From Allosalinactinospora lopnorensis (GTDB lineage Bacteria > Actinomycetota > Actinomycetes > Streptosporangiales > Streptosporangiaceae), in assembly GCF_000981225.1 (NCBI RefSeq), contig NZ_LAJC01000069.1:1-33319 (forward strand): 33,319 nucleotides of DNA. The letters run 5' to 3'. Shown here piece after piece: positions 1-8,214 of this stretch (its first letter is position 1; each line of letters opens with the position of its first letter). A program made the position numbers and the translations under genes. Below the pieces are notes generated by a model that ran no database searches, was not told the origin of the DNA, and saw only the letters and a program-made list of their open reading frames with translations.

Positions 1-1088
1 CTGACGCGGCCGCGCGGATCGCCCGCGGCCTCGCCGGCCGCGGTATCGCCGTGCTCAGCTTCGGCTTCGCCGGGCCGAGCGGCCCCGGCGGCGCCCCCCG
101 GTGTCGGCGATCTCGTACGGGCCGCCGAGCACCTGCGCGAAACCCTCGCGCCGCCGTCGGCCCTGATCGGCCACTCGCTGGGTGGTGCCGCCGTACTGGC
201 GGCCGCGGAGCGGGTATCCGGTGTCCGGGCGGTCGTCACGATCGGGGCGCCGGCCGATTCGGACCGCGTGCGCGAGCTGCTCGAAGCAGACCCCGAGGCG
301 ACCGGGACCACGGGAAAAGCGAGGTACGGCTCGCGGGGCGGCCCTTCGCGATCAGCCGGCGGTTCCTCGCCGACATCGCCGAACGGCTGCAGCGCCGGCG
401 GATCGCCGCCCTGGGAGCCCCGCTGCTGGTGCTGCACTCCCCGCAGGACGAGACCATCGGCGTCGAGAGCGCCCGGGCGATCTACGAGGCGGCCCGCGAC
501 GCAGCCTCGTTCGTGGCCGTCGACGGGGCGGACCACCTGCTGACCCGCAGTCAGGACAGCGGCTACGTCGCCGACATCGTCGCCGCGTGGGCCGGGCGCT
601 CCCTCGCCGCCCCTGAAGCCTCCGACCGCTCCTCACCCGGCGAAGCGGACGGGCCGCGGGCCACGGTCGTCACCGAGGCCGGCGGGAACGGCTACGCCCA
701 GCACATCACGATCGGGCCGCACACGCTCGTCGCGGACGAACCCGCCTCCGCCGGCGGCACGGACATCGGACCCGCCCCCTACGATCTGCTGCTGGCGGCG
801 CTCGGGGCGTGCACGTCGATGACGCTGCGGATGTACGCGCAGCGCAAGGGGTGGCCGCTGCGCAATGCCACGGTCACGCTGCGGCACAGCCGCATCCACG
901 CTGAGGACTGCGAGCACTGCGAGACCGAGGAGGGCCGGATCGACCACATCCGGCGCGAGATCAGCATCGAGGGCGACCTCGACGACGACCAGCGCGCCGC
1001 GCTCATGGAGATCGCCGACAAGTGCCCCGTCCACCGGACGCTGCACTCCGAGGTCGTCGTCGAGAGCCACCCCGCCGTCGGCGGGTGA
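1..1088 (+). pseudogene. Bifunctional alpha/beta hydrolase-OsmC protein, 5' end outside window, two frameshifts
   Basis: The N-terminal half is a serine-hydrolase domain: the nucleophile motif GHSLGG is near base 172, a VLHSPQDETIGV segment near 430 carries the acid, and GADHLL near 530 carries the histidine. The C-terminal half is OsmC/Ohr-like, with the two expected cysteines in GACTSM (base 810) and DKCPVH (base 1023), a family that reduces organic hydroperoxides. The fusion is a known architecture of about 400 residues. The frame breaks twice. A run of six C at 94-99 shifts the reading by +1, and a missing base near 311-314 restores it, so bases about 100-310 are read in another frame from both flanks. 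The two changes compensate. Family identity is clear; whether the gene is truly broken or mis-sequenced cannot be told here. The start codon lies before the window. Confidence 0.8.
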
Positions 1089-1223
1089 GCCCGGTGTCCC
1101 GGCGGCTCCGCGCGGCGTTCGCCGACCTCTGCTGATCACCCGCGGCACCGCGTCGCCGTCGGCCCGCAGCGGTTCCTCGGGGACCGGCAGGTTCCTTCGG
1201 TGGCAGCGCGAGCGGCCGGCCGT

Positions 1224-2980
1224 TCACCGCGGCGACTTCTCCCAGGGGGAGGGGAACGGGAAGTGCTCCTCAAGGAAGTCGCGGACCATGCGGTCGATCT
1301 CTTCTCTGCGCTCGGGCGGGGTGTCCACGTCGTTGAGGCAGAAGTAGTCGTGGCCGCGCTCGGAGGCGAGCTCTGCCAAGCGCTCTTGTGCGTCGGGCGC
1401 CGCGACGTCCACATAGCGCAGGCGGTACTCGCCCGGGACGGCGCGGCCCGTGAGCAGCGCGTGGTGATGGTGCAGCGTCGTCGCCATCGCGATGTCCCCG
1501 GTGGAGCGGAACCGGGAGGCCGCGGTCGCCTCCACGTGCGCGGCGAACTTCTTCTCCAGTTCGGCCATGGTCTCGCGGATCTGGGGGTGCGGGGTGTGCT
1601 TGGCCTTGTTCGTGATGAACCGGTCGTGCTCCCGCTCCAGCAGCGCGCGCACGTTCTTCCCCGCCGAGTTGGGTGCGGGCTCTTGCGGGTGCGGCTCTCC
1701 CAGACCGATCTGGAACGGAGAGAAGGGGAGTTTCGCGATTCCGTTGGCGTGGAAGAAGTCCTCGGCGGCGGCGGGGCGCCCGAAGAAGACGTCGTCGTTG
1801 AGGTAGAGGTAGCGCTCGCTCAGCCGGTGATGTGGTGCAGCTGCGTCTCGATGGCGTGTGAGTTGAACACCGGCAGGACGTCTGTGTCGCTGAACACGTC
1901 GCGGTGGTCGATCACGCTGACGCCGTCGGCGGAGCTGTCCAGCCACGGCGGCGTCTGCCTGTCGGTGACGATGTAGATGTTCCGGACGAAGGGCGCGTAG
2001 GCGTGTACCGACCGCAGCGAGTACTTGAGCTCGTCGCGGCTGGTGTAGCGGGAGGCGCCGGTCTCCCGCTCGGCGATGCGCGCCGCTCGGCTTCGGTGGC
2101 GCGCCCGCTCGGCCGCCAGTTCGGGGTCGTCGCCGTCCATCCAGGTATAGACGACGTCGATGGGGAAGTCGACCTGGTCCACGCGCGGGCGGGTGAACGG
2201 TTCGAAGGTGGGGTGGCGGCGGCCCGCGACGACCGCGGCGGCGGGCACGCGCTGGTCGGCGGGGAGCACGTCGGCGACCCTGTTGCGGCGCGGCGCCACC
2301 CAGGAGCGGGCCAGGACGTCCTCGGGCACCTGAACGCGCAGGCGGGCGTACTTGTCCGCGTAGGCGGGGTCGTCCAGGAACTTGTCGCCGTCGCGCCAGA
2401 ACTCCACGTCGCAGCCGTGCTCCAGGCCCGCCAGCAGCCGTCCCGAGGGGCCGAGGAGGTAGCGCGCGAACCGGATGACGCCGGCCTTCTTCACCTCCTC
2501 GGGCAGCGCGCCCTCGGCGTACAGCGCCGGACTCGCTTCGAGGGTTCCGCCGGATGCGGGCTTTGCCGCGTATACGGCACTGTCGCGGTACAGCTCGCGC
2601 ATGGCGTTCAGGAACGTCTTCTTGTCGGCCCGGCGTATCCCCACCACGTGGCGGGTGCGCGACCTGCCGGGAACGAGGAAGTAGTCCACGCCCGCGCGCA
2701 CCGCCGCCTCGGTGACCAGGTCCAGGTTGGCGGCCGAAGCCTCCCGTGTGGTGAAGGCCTCCGCCCGCAGGCCGATCAGTCCCTGCCCGTCGGGGCCGTC
2801 GAAGGGGCGCAGGCGGTCGTCGGAGGCCAGCAGCGACTCCCTGCGCCGGGCGATCCGCTCGGCGTGCCGCCGCGCTTCGGCGGCCTCCCGCTCCCGGTGC
2901 CGCTGCTCCGTTCGGCGCGCCCGCACGGCCGGCGGCAGGAGGCGTTCCCCGGCTTGCCTGATGCGTATTGCTGCGCCCAT
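1224..2980 (-). pseudogene. Stealth-family sugar-phosphate transferase (capsule/teichoic-type), one frameshift
   Basis: Stealth proteins transfer hexose-1-phosphate units during synthesis of phosphodiester-linked surface glycans; the family includes bacterial capsule polymerases and the catalytic part of human GlcNAc-1-phosphotransferase. Visible blocks are CR1 (DVVYTWMDGDD, residues about 275-285), CR2 (RDELKYSLRSV to FNSHAIETQLHHI, about 315-384, continuing as LSERYLYLNDDVFFGR), CR3 (FITNKAKHTPHP and the region after it) and CR4 (HDYFCLNDVDTPPE near the C-terminus). The start at 2980 follows an AAGGA ribosome site. The frame closes at TGA 1820-1822 immediately after HHITG, while the conserved continuation lies in another frame. 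Adding one C at about 1822-1825 (GGCTG to GGCCTG) restores a 585-residue protein of normal length. It may be a sequencing error or a recent inactivation. No partner polysaccharide genes lie beside it. Confidence 0.85.
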
Positions 2981-3421
2981 TTTCGCTGTCCTTCCGGAGG
3001 GGGAACGGGGGAACGCCTCGTCGTTTCGCCTGTGGCCCGCATTCCGGGCATGCCTTTGTGGCCTGCGTTTAAGCGACCTGGTGGACGCTACAAGCGAAAG
3101 GTGGAGTGGACATAACGGTAATAACGATACGAATTATTCTGTGATCGAGGCTGACCACAGGCTTCTCGGGAAAGTCCTGATCAACCTGGGTGAACTCTCG
3201 AATTTGCACACAAAACGTCACAATCGGTCAGGAAAGATTCTTGTGTGATCTATATCACCGATTGCGTCGATGACGAGGGGTGCATATATTTATCCACGCT
3301 TTATGCGTCGGTCGACAGTTTCTGATCGCCGCTCCGGCCGCCGCCGAGTCGGCAGATCCCTCGTCGACCGAGAAAGAGCAGGCCCGCGCTTGGGCCGGTG
3401 GGGTCACGGCGCCGGGGCAGG
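2981..3421. other. Gene-free, AT-richer intergenic stretch
   Basis: I see no convincing gene here. Bases about 3060-3310 are visibly richer in A and T than the rest of the window. They hold a Crp-like palindrome (listed separately) and a perfect 8-base inverted repeat, CAATCGGT at 3221-3228 against ACCGATTG at 3257-3264. A single DnaA-box-like TTATCCAC occurs near 3290, but without companions it does not suggest an origin. The stretch is upstream of the Stealth gene and downstream of the two-component fossil, so it probably contains the Stealth promoter. Confidence 0.5.
3244..3259. promoter_or_regulatory. Crp/GlxR-like site
   Basis: The 16 bases TGTGATCTATATCACC fit the Crp-family pattern TGTGA-N6-TCACA with one mismatch, and also match the central TA of the actinobacterial GlxR pattern. 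The site overlaps the right arm of an 8-base inverted repeat. It lies about 265 bases upstream of the Stealth gene start, which is far for direct control, so its target is uncertain. Confidence 0.45.
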
Positions 3422-3865
3422 TCATCGCCTGGCGGCGGGCTCTCCGCTGTGGTGCGGGAGGCGGAGGGTGACGACCAGTCCGCCACCGTCGCGGGGCGCG
3501 GCGGTGATCGTGCCGTTGTGGGCCGTGGTGATCGATCGGGCGATCGACAGACCCAGGCCGCTGCCCGCCTTCTCACGGTGCAGCCGGGCGTCGCTGCCCC
3601 GGTGGAACGGTTCGAACAGCCGCTCGGCACCGACCACCTTCGGGCCGCTGTTACTCACCCGCAGCACCGAATCGCCGCCTAGCACCGCTAACGTGACCTC
3701 CACCTCGCCGCCGGGATGGTTGTAGCGGATCGCGTTGTCGGTCAGGTTCCGGGCGAGTTGCTCCAGCAGCTCGGGGGCGATGTCCACGGCCATGCCCTCA
3801 CCGCGCAGCCCTTCGGCGACCGTCTGCGCGAGTGACGGCTCGTCTTCCACGATCAGCACTCGCAC
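3422..3865 (-). pseudogene. Fossil two-component system: response-regulator N-terminus fused to histidine-kinase C-terminus
   Basis: The ORF starts at GTG 3865 with a GGAGG ribosome site and reads as the first strand and helix of a receiver domain (VRVLIVEDEPSLAQTVAEGL, then EGMAVDI). Without a stop it becomes the ATP-binding half of a sensor kinase: N-box NLTDNAIRYN, a G1-like VSNSGP, F-box LFEPFHRG and G2 box GSGLGLSIA. The junction lies near 3774-3784. Missing are the receiver's phospho-acceptor aspartate and DNA-binding output domain, plus the kinase's sensor, membrane segments, HAMP and histidine box. The simplest explanation is one in-frame deletion across an adjacent regulator-kinase gene pair. 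Normal members total about 220 and 350-500 residues; only about 147 remain here. It cannot act as either partner. It sits directly upstream of, and divergent from, an ABC export operon of the kind such systems often control. Confidence 0.85.
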
Positions 3866-3929
3866 TCCGTCCTCCAAACGTTCGGCAGCACCCGTGCATG
3901 GTGGCGCGTCCACGATTACCGGTCCCCGG

Positions 3930-3998
3930 TTAGCCGGGGGTTAGGGACCGCTTAGAGGAGCGCTTCGTCGCAGATCGCCCCTGCTAACCACGGCGTAA
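3930..3998. promoter_or_regulatory. Phased TTAG direct repeats, probable OmpR-type regulator binding array
   Basis: TTAG occurs at 3930, 3941 and 3952, exactly 11 bases apart, in the contexts GGTTAGCC, GGTTAGGG and GCTTAGAG. On the opposite strand a second pair, TTAG (3987-3984) and TTAC (3998-3995), is also 11 bases apart. Direct repeats at helical-turn spacing are the usual target of OmpR/PhoB-family response regulators bound head to tail. The array lies between the two-component fossil and the lipoprotein start, so I infer it was the site of the regulator now deleted next door. Confidence 0.55.
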
Positions 3999-4081
3999 CC
4001 GGACGGGTGCTCGTATGAGGGGCGTTCCGGAAAGGTCCGGAATACCCGATGGAGGAAGCACGGAAAGCGAGCGACACGATC

Positions 4082-4585
4082 ATGCGAACGACCGCGGGAT
4101 ATGCGGTGGCCGCGCTCCTGAGCGGAGTGATGCTGGCGGGCTGCGGCCCGCAGAGCGGTGACGGCGGCGCTTCGGCCAGTGGGAGCGACACCGGCTCGGA
4201 CAAGGAGTTCGAGGACGGACTCCTGGAGTTCACCCAGTGCATGCGGGACAACGGAGTGGACATGCCCGATCCCGAGGGCAACGGGGCGGTACCCGCGCTG
4301 CCCGCCCCCCAGGACGGCGGTTCCGGTCCTGAGAGCAAGGCCCTGCGGGAGTGCGAGGAGCTCCTCCCCGTCGACGAGAACGCGCCTTCGGAGGAGGAAC
4401 TGCACGAGCGGAACCTCGAAATGGCCCAGTGCCTGCGTGAGGAAGGCCTGGACATCGACGACCCCAAGAAGGGCGAGGGCCTTGGGATCCCGGTCGAGGA
4501 AGGCGACGAAGTGACGAAGATGGTGCAGCGATGCCAGGAGGAGACGGGAAACGAGCCCGACGCGGTCGGTGAGAAGGCGCAGTGA
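4082..4585 (+). CDS. Small secreted lipoprotein with duplicated cysteine motif
   Basis: This is a 167-residue exported lipoprotein. The start at ATG 4082 is preferred over ATG 4049 because it opens directly into a signal peptide (MRTT, then a hydrophobic stretch ending in lipobox LAGC), and a GGAAAG lies about 12 bases upstream. After a Gly/Ser-rich linker comes a repeated unit: FTQCMRDNGVDMPDP followed by LRECEELLP, then MAQCLREEGLDIDDP followed by MVQRCQEE. Each copy pairs two cysteines, suggesting two small disulfide-bonded helical modules outside the membrane. I do not know a biochemical role. Similar small lipoproteins often precede peptidoglycan-binding/ABC cassettes in actinomycetes, and here the stop overlaps the next start by four bases (GTGA), so it is translationally coupled to the exporter. 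Confidence 0.75.
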   Translation: MRTTAGYAVAALLSGVMLAGCGPQSGDGGASASGSDTGSDKEFEDGLLEFTQCMRDNGVDMPDPEGNGAVPALPAPQDGGSGPESKALRECEELLPVDENAPSEEELHERNLEMAQCLREEGLDIDDPKKGEGLGIPVEEGDEVTKMVQRCQEETGNEPDAVGEKAQ

Positions 4586-5727
4586 GCATCCAGGACAGCG
4601 AGGACGTGACCGAGCCACGGCCCGACCCGGAGGAGGTGGCGCCCGCGCCGGGCCGTCCCGGGGCCCGGTTTGTCGTCGCGCTGCTCCTCAGCCTGCTGCT
4701 ACTCGCGATCGCCGCCATGGCCTGGGTGCTCACCCGGGGCGCGGCCCGCGAGGAACCGGACGCCGCTGACATGCCGGAGGCCACGGCCGAGGTCGAGCGC
4801 ACGACACTGGAGGAGCACATGACGATGAGCGGCACCCTCGGCTACGGCAGTGGTGCCACCGTGTTCGCGGGAGCCGACGGCGTCCTCACCCGGCTGCCGA
4901 AGCAGGGTGAGGACGTGGCGCCGGGGGAGGCGCTCTACGAGGTGGACGGGCGACCGGTGGTGCTGCTGCGCGGCGAGCGCCCCGCCTACCGCGTCCTCGA
5001 AGCGGGCGTGACGGGCACGGACGTGCGCCAGTTCGAGCAGGCGCTCAGTGAGCTCGGCTACACCGGGTTCACGGTGGACGACGAATACACCGCGCTGACG
5101 GCCGCCGCCGTGGAGCGCTGGCAGGGCGACATCGGTGTGCCGCGGACGGGCGAGGTCGAGCCGGCCGGTGTGTGGTTCGCCAAGAGGAAGGTCCGGGTCG
5201 CGGAGCTGGAGGCCAAGGTCGGCCAGCGCGTGGCGCCCTCCGTCCCGATCCTGAATACCGGCTCGACCGGGCGGGTCGTCCGGGTGGAGGTGGAAGTGGC
5301 CGACCGCGCTCTGGTGGAGGAGGGCGGCGAGGTCGAGGTGGCCCTTCCCGGAGACGAGCGGGTGAAGGGCGAGGTGACGTCGATCGGGGCCGTGGCGAAG
5401 GAGCCGGACGACAGGGGCGGCACCGGCGGGGACGGTGGCGGGGAGCCGACCGTGGACGTCACGATCAGCCTGGACAGCGGCGCGGAAACCGGTGACCTCG
5501 ACCAGGCGCCCGTGGACGTGTCATTCCGGAGCGCACGGAAGGAGGACGTGCTGGCCGTGCCCGTCAGCGCGCTGATCGCACTGCCGGGAGGCGGATACGG
5601 GGTCTCCGTGGTCGACGGCGAGACCGCGCGCGACGTCCCGGTGGAGACGGGGATGTTCGCCGACGGCAAGGTCGAGATCACCGAAGGCGACGTCGACGAG
5701 GGAACGACGGTGGTGGTGCCGGCATGA
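4582..5727 (+). CDS. Membrane-fusion (HlyD-like) protein with peptidoglycan-binding domain
   Basis: This 381-residue protein has a short cytoplasmic N-terminus, one membrane segment (residues about 30-51), and an extracytoplasmic part. A biotinyl/lipoyl-like section (about 85-135) precedes a PG_binding_1-type domain (about 143-185, with VRQFEQALSELGY and LTAAAVERWQ), then a beta-barrel and membrane-proximal region typical of periplasmic adaptors. In actinomycetes such proteins link a MacB-type ABC permease to the cell wall. The GTG start overlaps the lipoprotein stop, and its own stop overlaps the ATPase start (ATGA), so the three are one translational unit. A Gly-rich insert around residues 275-290 is probably a loop. 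Family assignment is firm; the substrate is unknown. Confidence 0.85.
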   Translation: MSIQDSEDVTEPRPDPEEVAPAPGRPGARFVVALLLSLLLLAIAAMAWVLTRGAAREEPDAADMPEATAEVERTTLEEHMTMSGTLGYGSGATVFAGADGVLTRLPKQGEDVAPGEALYEVDGRPVVLLRGERPAYRVLEAGVTGTDVRQFEQALSELGYTGFTVDDEYTALTAAAVERWQGDIGVPRTGEVEPAGVWFAKRKVRVAELEAKVGQRVAPSVPILNTGSTGRVVRVEVEVADRALVEEGGEVEVALPGDERVKGEVTSIGAVAKEPDDRGGTGGDGGGEPTVDVTISLDSGAETGDLDQAPVDVSFRSARKEDVLAVPVSALIALPGGGYGVSVVDGETARDVPVETGMFADGKVEITEGDVDEGTTVVVPA

Positions 5728-6452
5728 CCGCGACCGTCGTCTCCCGCCCTCAGCACACACCGCCGGCCGCCGAGCTGGACGGGGTGGCGCGGCACTACCC
5801 CGGCGGGGTTCGGGCCCTGGACGGGGTGAGCATGCGTATCGGCGCGGGCGAACTGGTGGGCATCGTCGGCCCGTCGGGGTCGGGCAAGTCCACACTGCTC
5901 AACCTGCTCGGTACGCTCGACGCGCCCACCGAGGGCAGCGTCCGCATCGCGGGCCACGATGTCGGCGCGCTCAGCGACAACGGCCGGTCCGCGCTGCGCG
6001 CGCAGGGGATCGGATTCGTGTTCCAGCAGTTCCACCTGGCCGCGAATGTCACCGCGCTGGACAACGTCGCCGACGGTGTGCTCTACACGGGCCTGCCGGT
6101 CCGGCGGCGGCGCGAACAGGCCGCCGCCGCGTTGCGCAGGGTCGGGTTGGCCGACCGGGCCGGGCACCGCCCGCACGAGCTCTCGGGCGGGCAGCAGCAG
6201 CGGATCGCCATCGCCAGGGCCGTGGTCGGTGATCCCGCTCTGATCCTCGCCGACGAACCCACCGGCGCCCTGGACACCGCGTCGGGCGAGGCCGTCATCC
6301 GGCTGCTGCGCGGCCTGCACGCCGCCGGGGCCGCGGTCGTCGTCATCACGCACGACCGCGAGGTGGCGGCGGGGCTGCCCCGGCGGATCCACGTCCAGGA
6401 CGGCCGGATCGCCGCCGACGAGCGGCCCGCACACACCGGGGCAGGGTCGTGA
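5724..6452 (+). CDS. ABC transporter ATP-binding protein, MacB/LolD type
   Basis: This 242-residue cytoplasmic ATPase drives the adjacent permease. Walker A is GPSGSGKST (residues 49-57), the Q-loop is FVFQQFHL (about 98-105), the signature is LSGGQQQR (153-160) and Walker B is ALILADEPTGALD (from about 172). A switch histidine occurs in VVVITHDREVA. The LLNLLGTLD sequence after Walker A is characteristic of the MacB/LolD subgroup. The ATG overlaps the upstream stop by four bases. No residues look missing. The substrate cannot be read from an ATPase; the pairing with an adaptor and a FtsX-type permease points to export or envelope maintenance rather than import. Confidence 0.93.
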   Translation: MTATVVSRPQHTPPAAELDGVARHYPGGVRALDGVSMRIGAGELVGIVGPSGSGKSTLLNLLGTLDAPTEGSVRIAGHDVGALSDNGRSALRAQGIGFVFQQFHLAANVTALDNVADGVLYTGLPVRRRREQAAAALRRVGLADRAGHRPHELSGGQQQRIAIARAVVGDPALILADEPTGALDTASGEAVIRLLRGLHAAGAAVVVITHDREVAAGLPRRIHVQDGRIAADERPAHTGAGS

Positions 6453-6488
6453 TCCGGGGGCGGGGGTGTCTCCCGCGCTCCGGTCCCG

Positions 6489-7670
6489 GTGCGGCTGTCA
6501 GCGGCGGACCTGCTGCGCACGGGGGCGAGCGGGCTGCGCGCCCGACCCCTTCGCGTGGTGCTGTCGGCGCTGGGGATCGCCATCGGCATCGCGGCGATGG
6601 TCGCGGTCGTCGGCATCTCCACGTCGAGCAGGGCTGAGCTGGACGCGCGCATCGCCCGGCTCGGCACCAACCTCGTCACCGCGGCCCCGGACGACTCGCT
6701 GTTCGGTGGGAAGGCGAAGCTGCCGCAAGGGGCCGCGGCACGCGCGGAGCACATCGACGGTGTACGGCGGGCCTCCGAGGTCGCGCAGGTCACCGGTGTC
6801 TCCGTGTACCGCAGCGACCGCATCCCCGAAGAGGAGTCGGGCGGGATCACCACCTACGCCGCGGACCTCGGTCTGCTCGAAACGCTGCGGGTACGCATGG
6901 CGGAGGGCGAGTGGCTGAACGCGGCGACATCGGAGTACCCGGCGGTGGTCCTCGGGGCGAAAGCCGCCGAGCAGCTCGGCGTTGACCGGGTCGGGCCGGA
7001 CACCCGGGTGCTGGTCGGCGATGAGTACCACAGCGCCGTCGGAGTACTCGCTCCCGCCGAGTTGGCGCCGGAACTGGATCGCGCGGTCCTGGTGGGGTGG
7101 GACGCGGCGAGCGACCGGCTCGCCATGGACGGCCACCCGACCACCGTCTACGTACGCGCCGACCCCGAGCGGATGTCCGGCGTGCGCGACCTGCTCGGCC
7201 GCACTCTCAACCCGCAGCGTCCGCACGAGGTGAAGGTATCGCGGCCCTCTGACGCGCTGCAGGCGCAGGAGGCCGTGGACCAGACGTTCATCGGGCTGCT
7301 GCTGGGACTCGGCGGGGTGGCGCTGCTGGTGGGCGGCGTGGGCGTGGCGAACACGATGGTCATCTCGGTGCTGGAGCGCCGCAGTGAGATCGGCCTGCGC
7401 CGCGCGCTTGGCGCGACACGGGGGCAGATCCGGGGGCAGTTCCTGGTGGAGGCGATGGCGCTGTCGGCACTGGGCGGTGTCTCGGGCACGGTTCTGGGCG
7501 CGCTGGTCACCGCGGGATACGCGCTGTCACAGGGCTGGCTGGTCGCGATACCCCCGTGGGCGCTCGTGGGCGGTGCCGGGGATCCCGTGCCCATCGGCGC
7601 GCTCGCCGGTCTCCTCCCCGCGGTGCGCGCGGCCCGGACCTCCCCTACGCGGGCCCTTAGGGCGGGGTGA
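6489..7670 (+). CDS. ABC transporter permease, MacB/FtsX type
   Basis: This 393-residue membrane protein has the MacB layout: one N-terminal membrane segment (residues about 22-43), a long extracytoplasmic domain to about residue 255, then three C-terminal segments. The FtsX hallmark lies between them: VANTMVISVLERRSEIGLRRALGATRGQI, beginning near residue 281 and given here only as a pattern of short pieces (VLERRSEIGLRRALGA). It ends with the conserved PAVRAARTSPTRALR tail. GTG 6489 is the only reasonable start in frame, because a stop lies just upstream at 6450. This leaves a 36-base gap from the ATPase and a poor ribosome site, so translation may depend on coupling. It is the last gene of the lipoprotein-adaptor-ATPase-permease operon, which appears intact although its neighbouring regulator is destroyed. 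Confidence 0.9.
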   Translation: MRLSAADLLRTGASGLRARPLRVVLSALGIAIGIAAMVAVVGISTSSRAELDARIARLGTNLVTAAPDDSLFGGKAKLPQGAAARAEHIDGVRRASEVAQVTGVSVYRSDRIPEEESGGITTYAADLGLLETLRVRMAEGEWLNAATSEYPAVVLGAKAAEQLGVDRVGPDTRVLVGDEYHSAVGVLAPAELAPELDRAVLVGWDAASDRLAMDGHPTTVYVRADPERMSGVRDLLGRTLNPQRPHEVKVSRPSDALQAQEAVDQTFIGLLLGLGGVALLVGGVGVANTMVISVLERRSEIGLRRALGATRGQIRGQFLVEAMALSALGGVSGTVLGALVTAGYALSQGWLVAIPPWALVGGAGDPVPIGALAGLLPAVRAARTSPTRALRAG

Positions 7671-7680
7671 GCGCCGGGCC

Positions 7681-7703
7681 GCGGTCTCCGGCCGGAGAGG
7701 TCG
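7681..7703. terminator. Candidate bidirectional terminator
   Basis: A perfect 14-base palindrome, TCTCCGGCCGGAGA at 7685-7698, lies in the 48-base gap between the convergent permease and MaoC genes. It can fold on either strand. No U-tract follows, which is common in high-GC actinomycetes. Confidence 0.4.
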
Positions 7704-7718
7704 CTGCGCTGCCGCCGC

Positions 7719-8174
7719 TCACGCCAGGTAGCGGTACACCGCCTGGGCGACGCAGGCGGGCTTGTCGGCCCCTTCGAGCTCGATGGTTCCGTCAACGAGT
7801 ACCTGCACGCCGTTGGGGACGTCGGTGATCTCGCCGAGGGTGGCGGCCAGCCGGATCCGGGAGCCGACCGGGACCGGAGCGAGGAAACGCACCTTGTTCA
7901 GTCCGTAATTGATGGACATGCCGATTCCCTCGATCCTGAGCACCTCGGTGAACAACGGGATGATCAGCGACAGGGTCAGGTAGCCGTGTGCGATCGGCGC
8001 GCCGAAAGGGCCCTGCCCGGCGCGTTCGGGATCGACGTGGATCCACTGGTGGTCGCCGGTGGCGTCGGCGAAGGTGTCGATGCGTTCCTGGTCGACCTCC
8101 AGCCAGGAGCTGCGGCCGAGATCCCTGCCGGCGGCGTCGCGGAGCCCGTCGAGCCCGTGAACGGTGATGGCCAT
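7719..8174 (-). CDS. MaoC-family enoyl-CoA hydratase
   Basis: This 151-residue single-hotdog protein matches the R-specific enoyl-CoA hydratase (hydratase 2) family, which adds water to trans-2-enoyl-CoA. The catalytic signature is ATGDHQWIHVDPERA (residues about 38-52), followed by the conserved GAPIAHGYLTLSL helix. The start at 8174 follows a clear GGAG ribosome site. It is the last gene of a minus-strand operon, 40 bases after the acyl-CoA ligase stop. In this setting it probably hydrates an unsaturated CoA thioester made downstream of the ligase, feeding the SDR. The substrate is not determined by the sequence. Confidence 0.88.
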   Translation of the reverse strand: MAITVHGLDGLRDAAGRDLGRSSWLEVDQERIDTFADATGDHQWIHVDPERAGQGPFGAPIAHGYLTLSLIIPLFTEVLRIEGIGMSINYGLNKVRFLAPVPVGSRIRLAATLGEITDVPNGVQVLVDGTIELEGADKPACVAQAVYRYLA

Positions 8175-8214
8175 GGTCTCCTCCGAAGCGGGAACAAAGG
8201 ATCGGGGCGGGTGG

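Noticed and set aside
1820-1830. Programmed ribosomal frameshifting in the Stealth gene
   Set aside because: The site has no slippery heptamer or downstream pseudoknot that I can see, and similar one-base breaks occur in three unrelated genes of the window.
1904-3115. A 403-codon plus-strand ORF opposite the Stealth gene
   Set aside because: Low-complexity Arg/Gly/Val-rich translation antisense to clear Stealth motifs; no ribosome site.
3141-3248. A 36-codon ORF starting GTG 3141 (MIEADHRLLGKVL and onward) in the AT-rich spacer
   Set aside because: No ribosome site, codon use unlike the surrounding genes, and no recognisable family; best explained as chance in low-GC DNA.
3285-3300. DnaA-box-like TTATCCAC that might mark a replication origin
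   Set aside because: Only one copy, with no dnaA/dnaN neighbours and no cluster of boxes.
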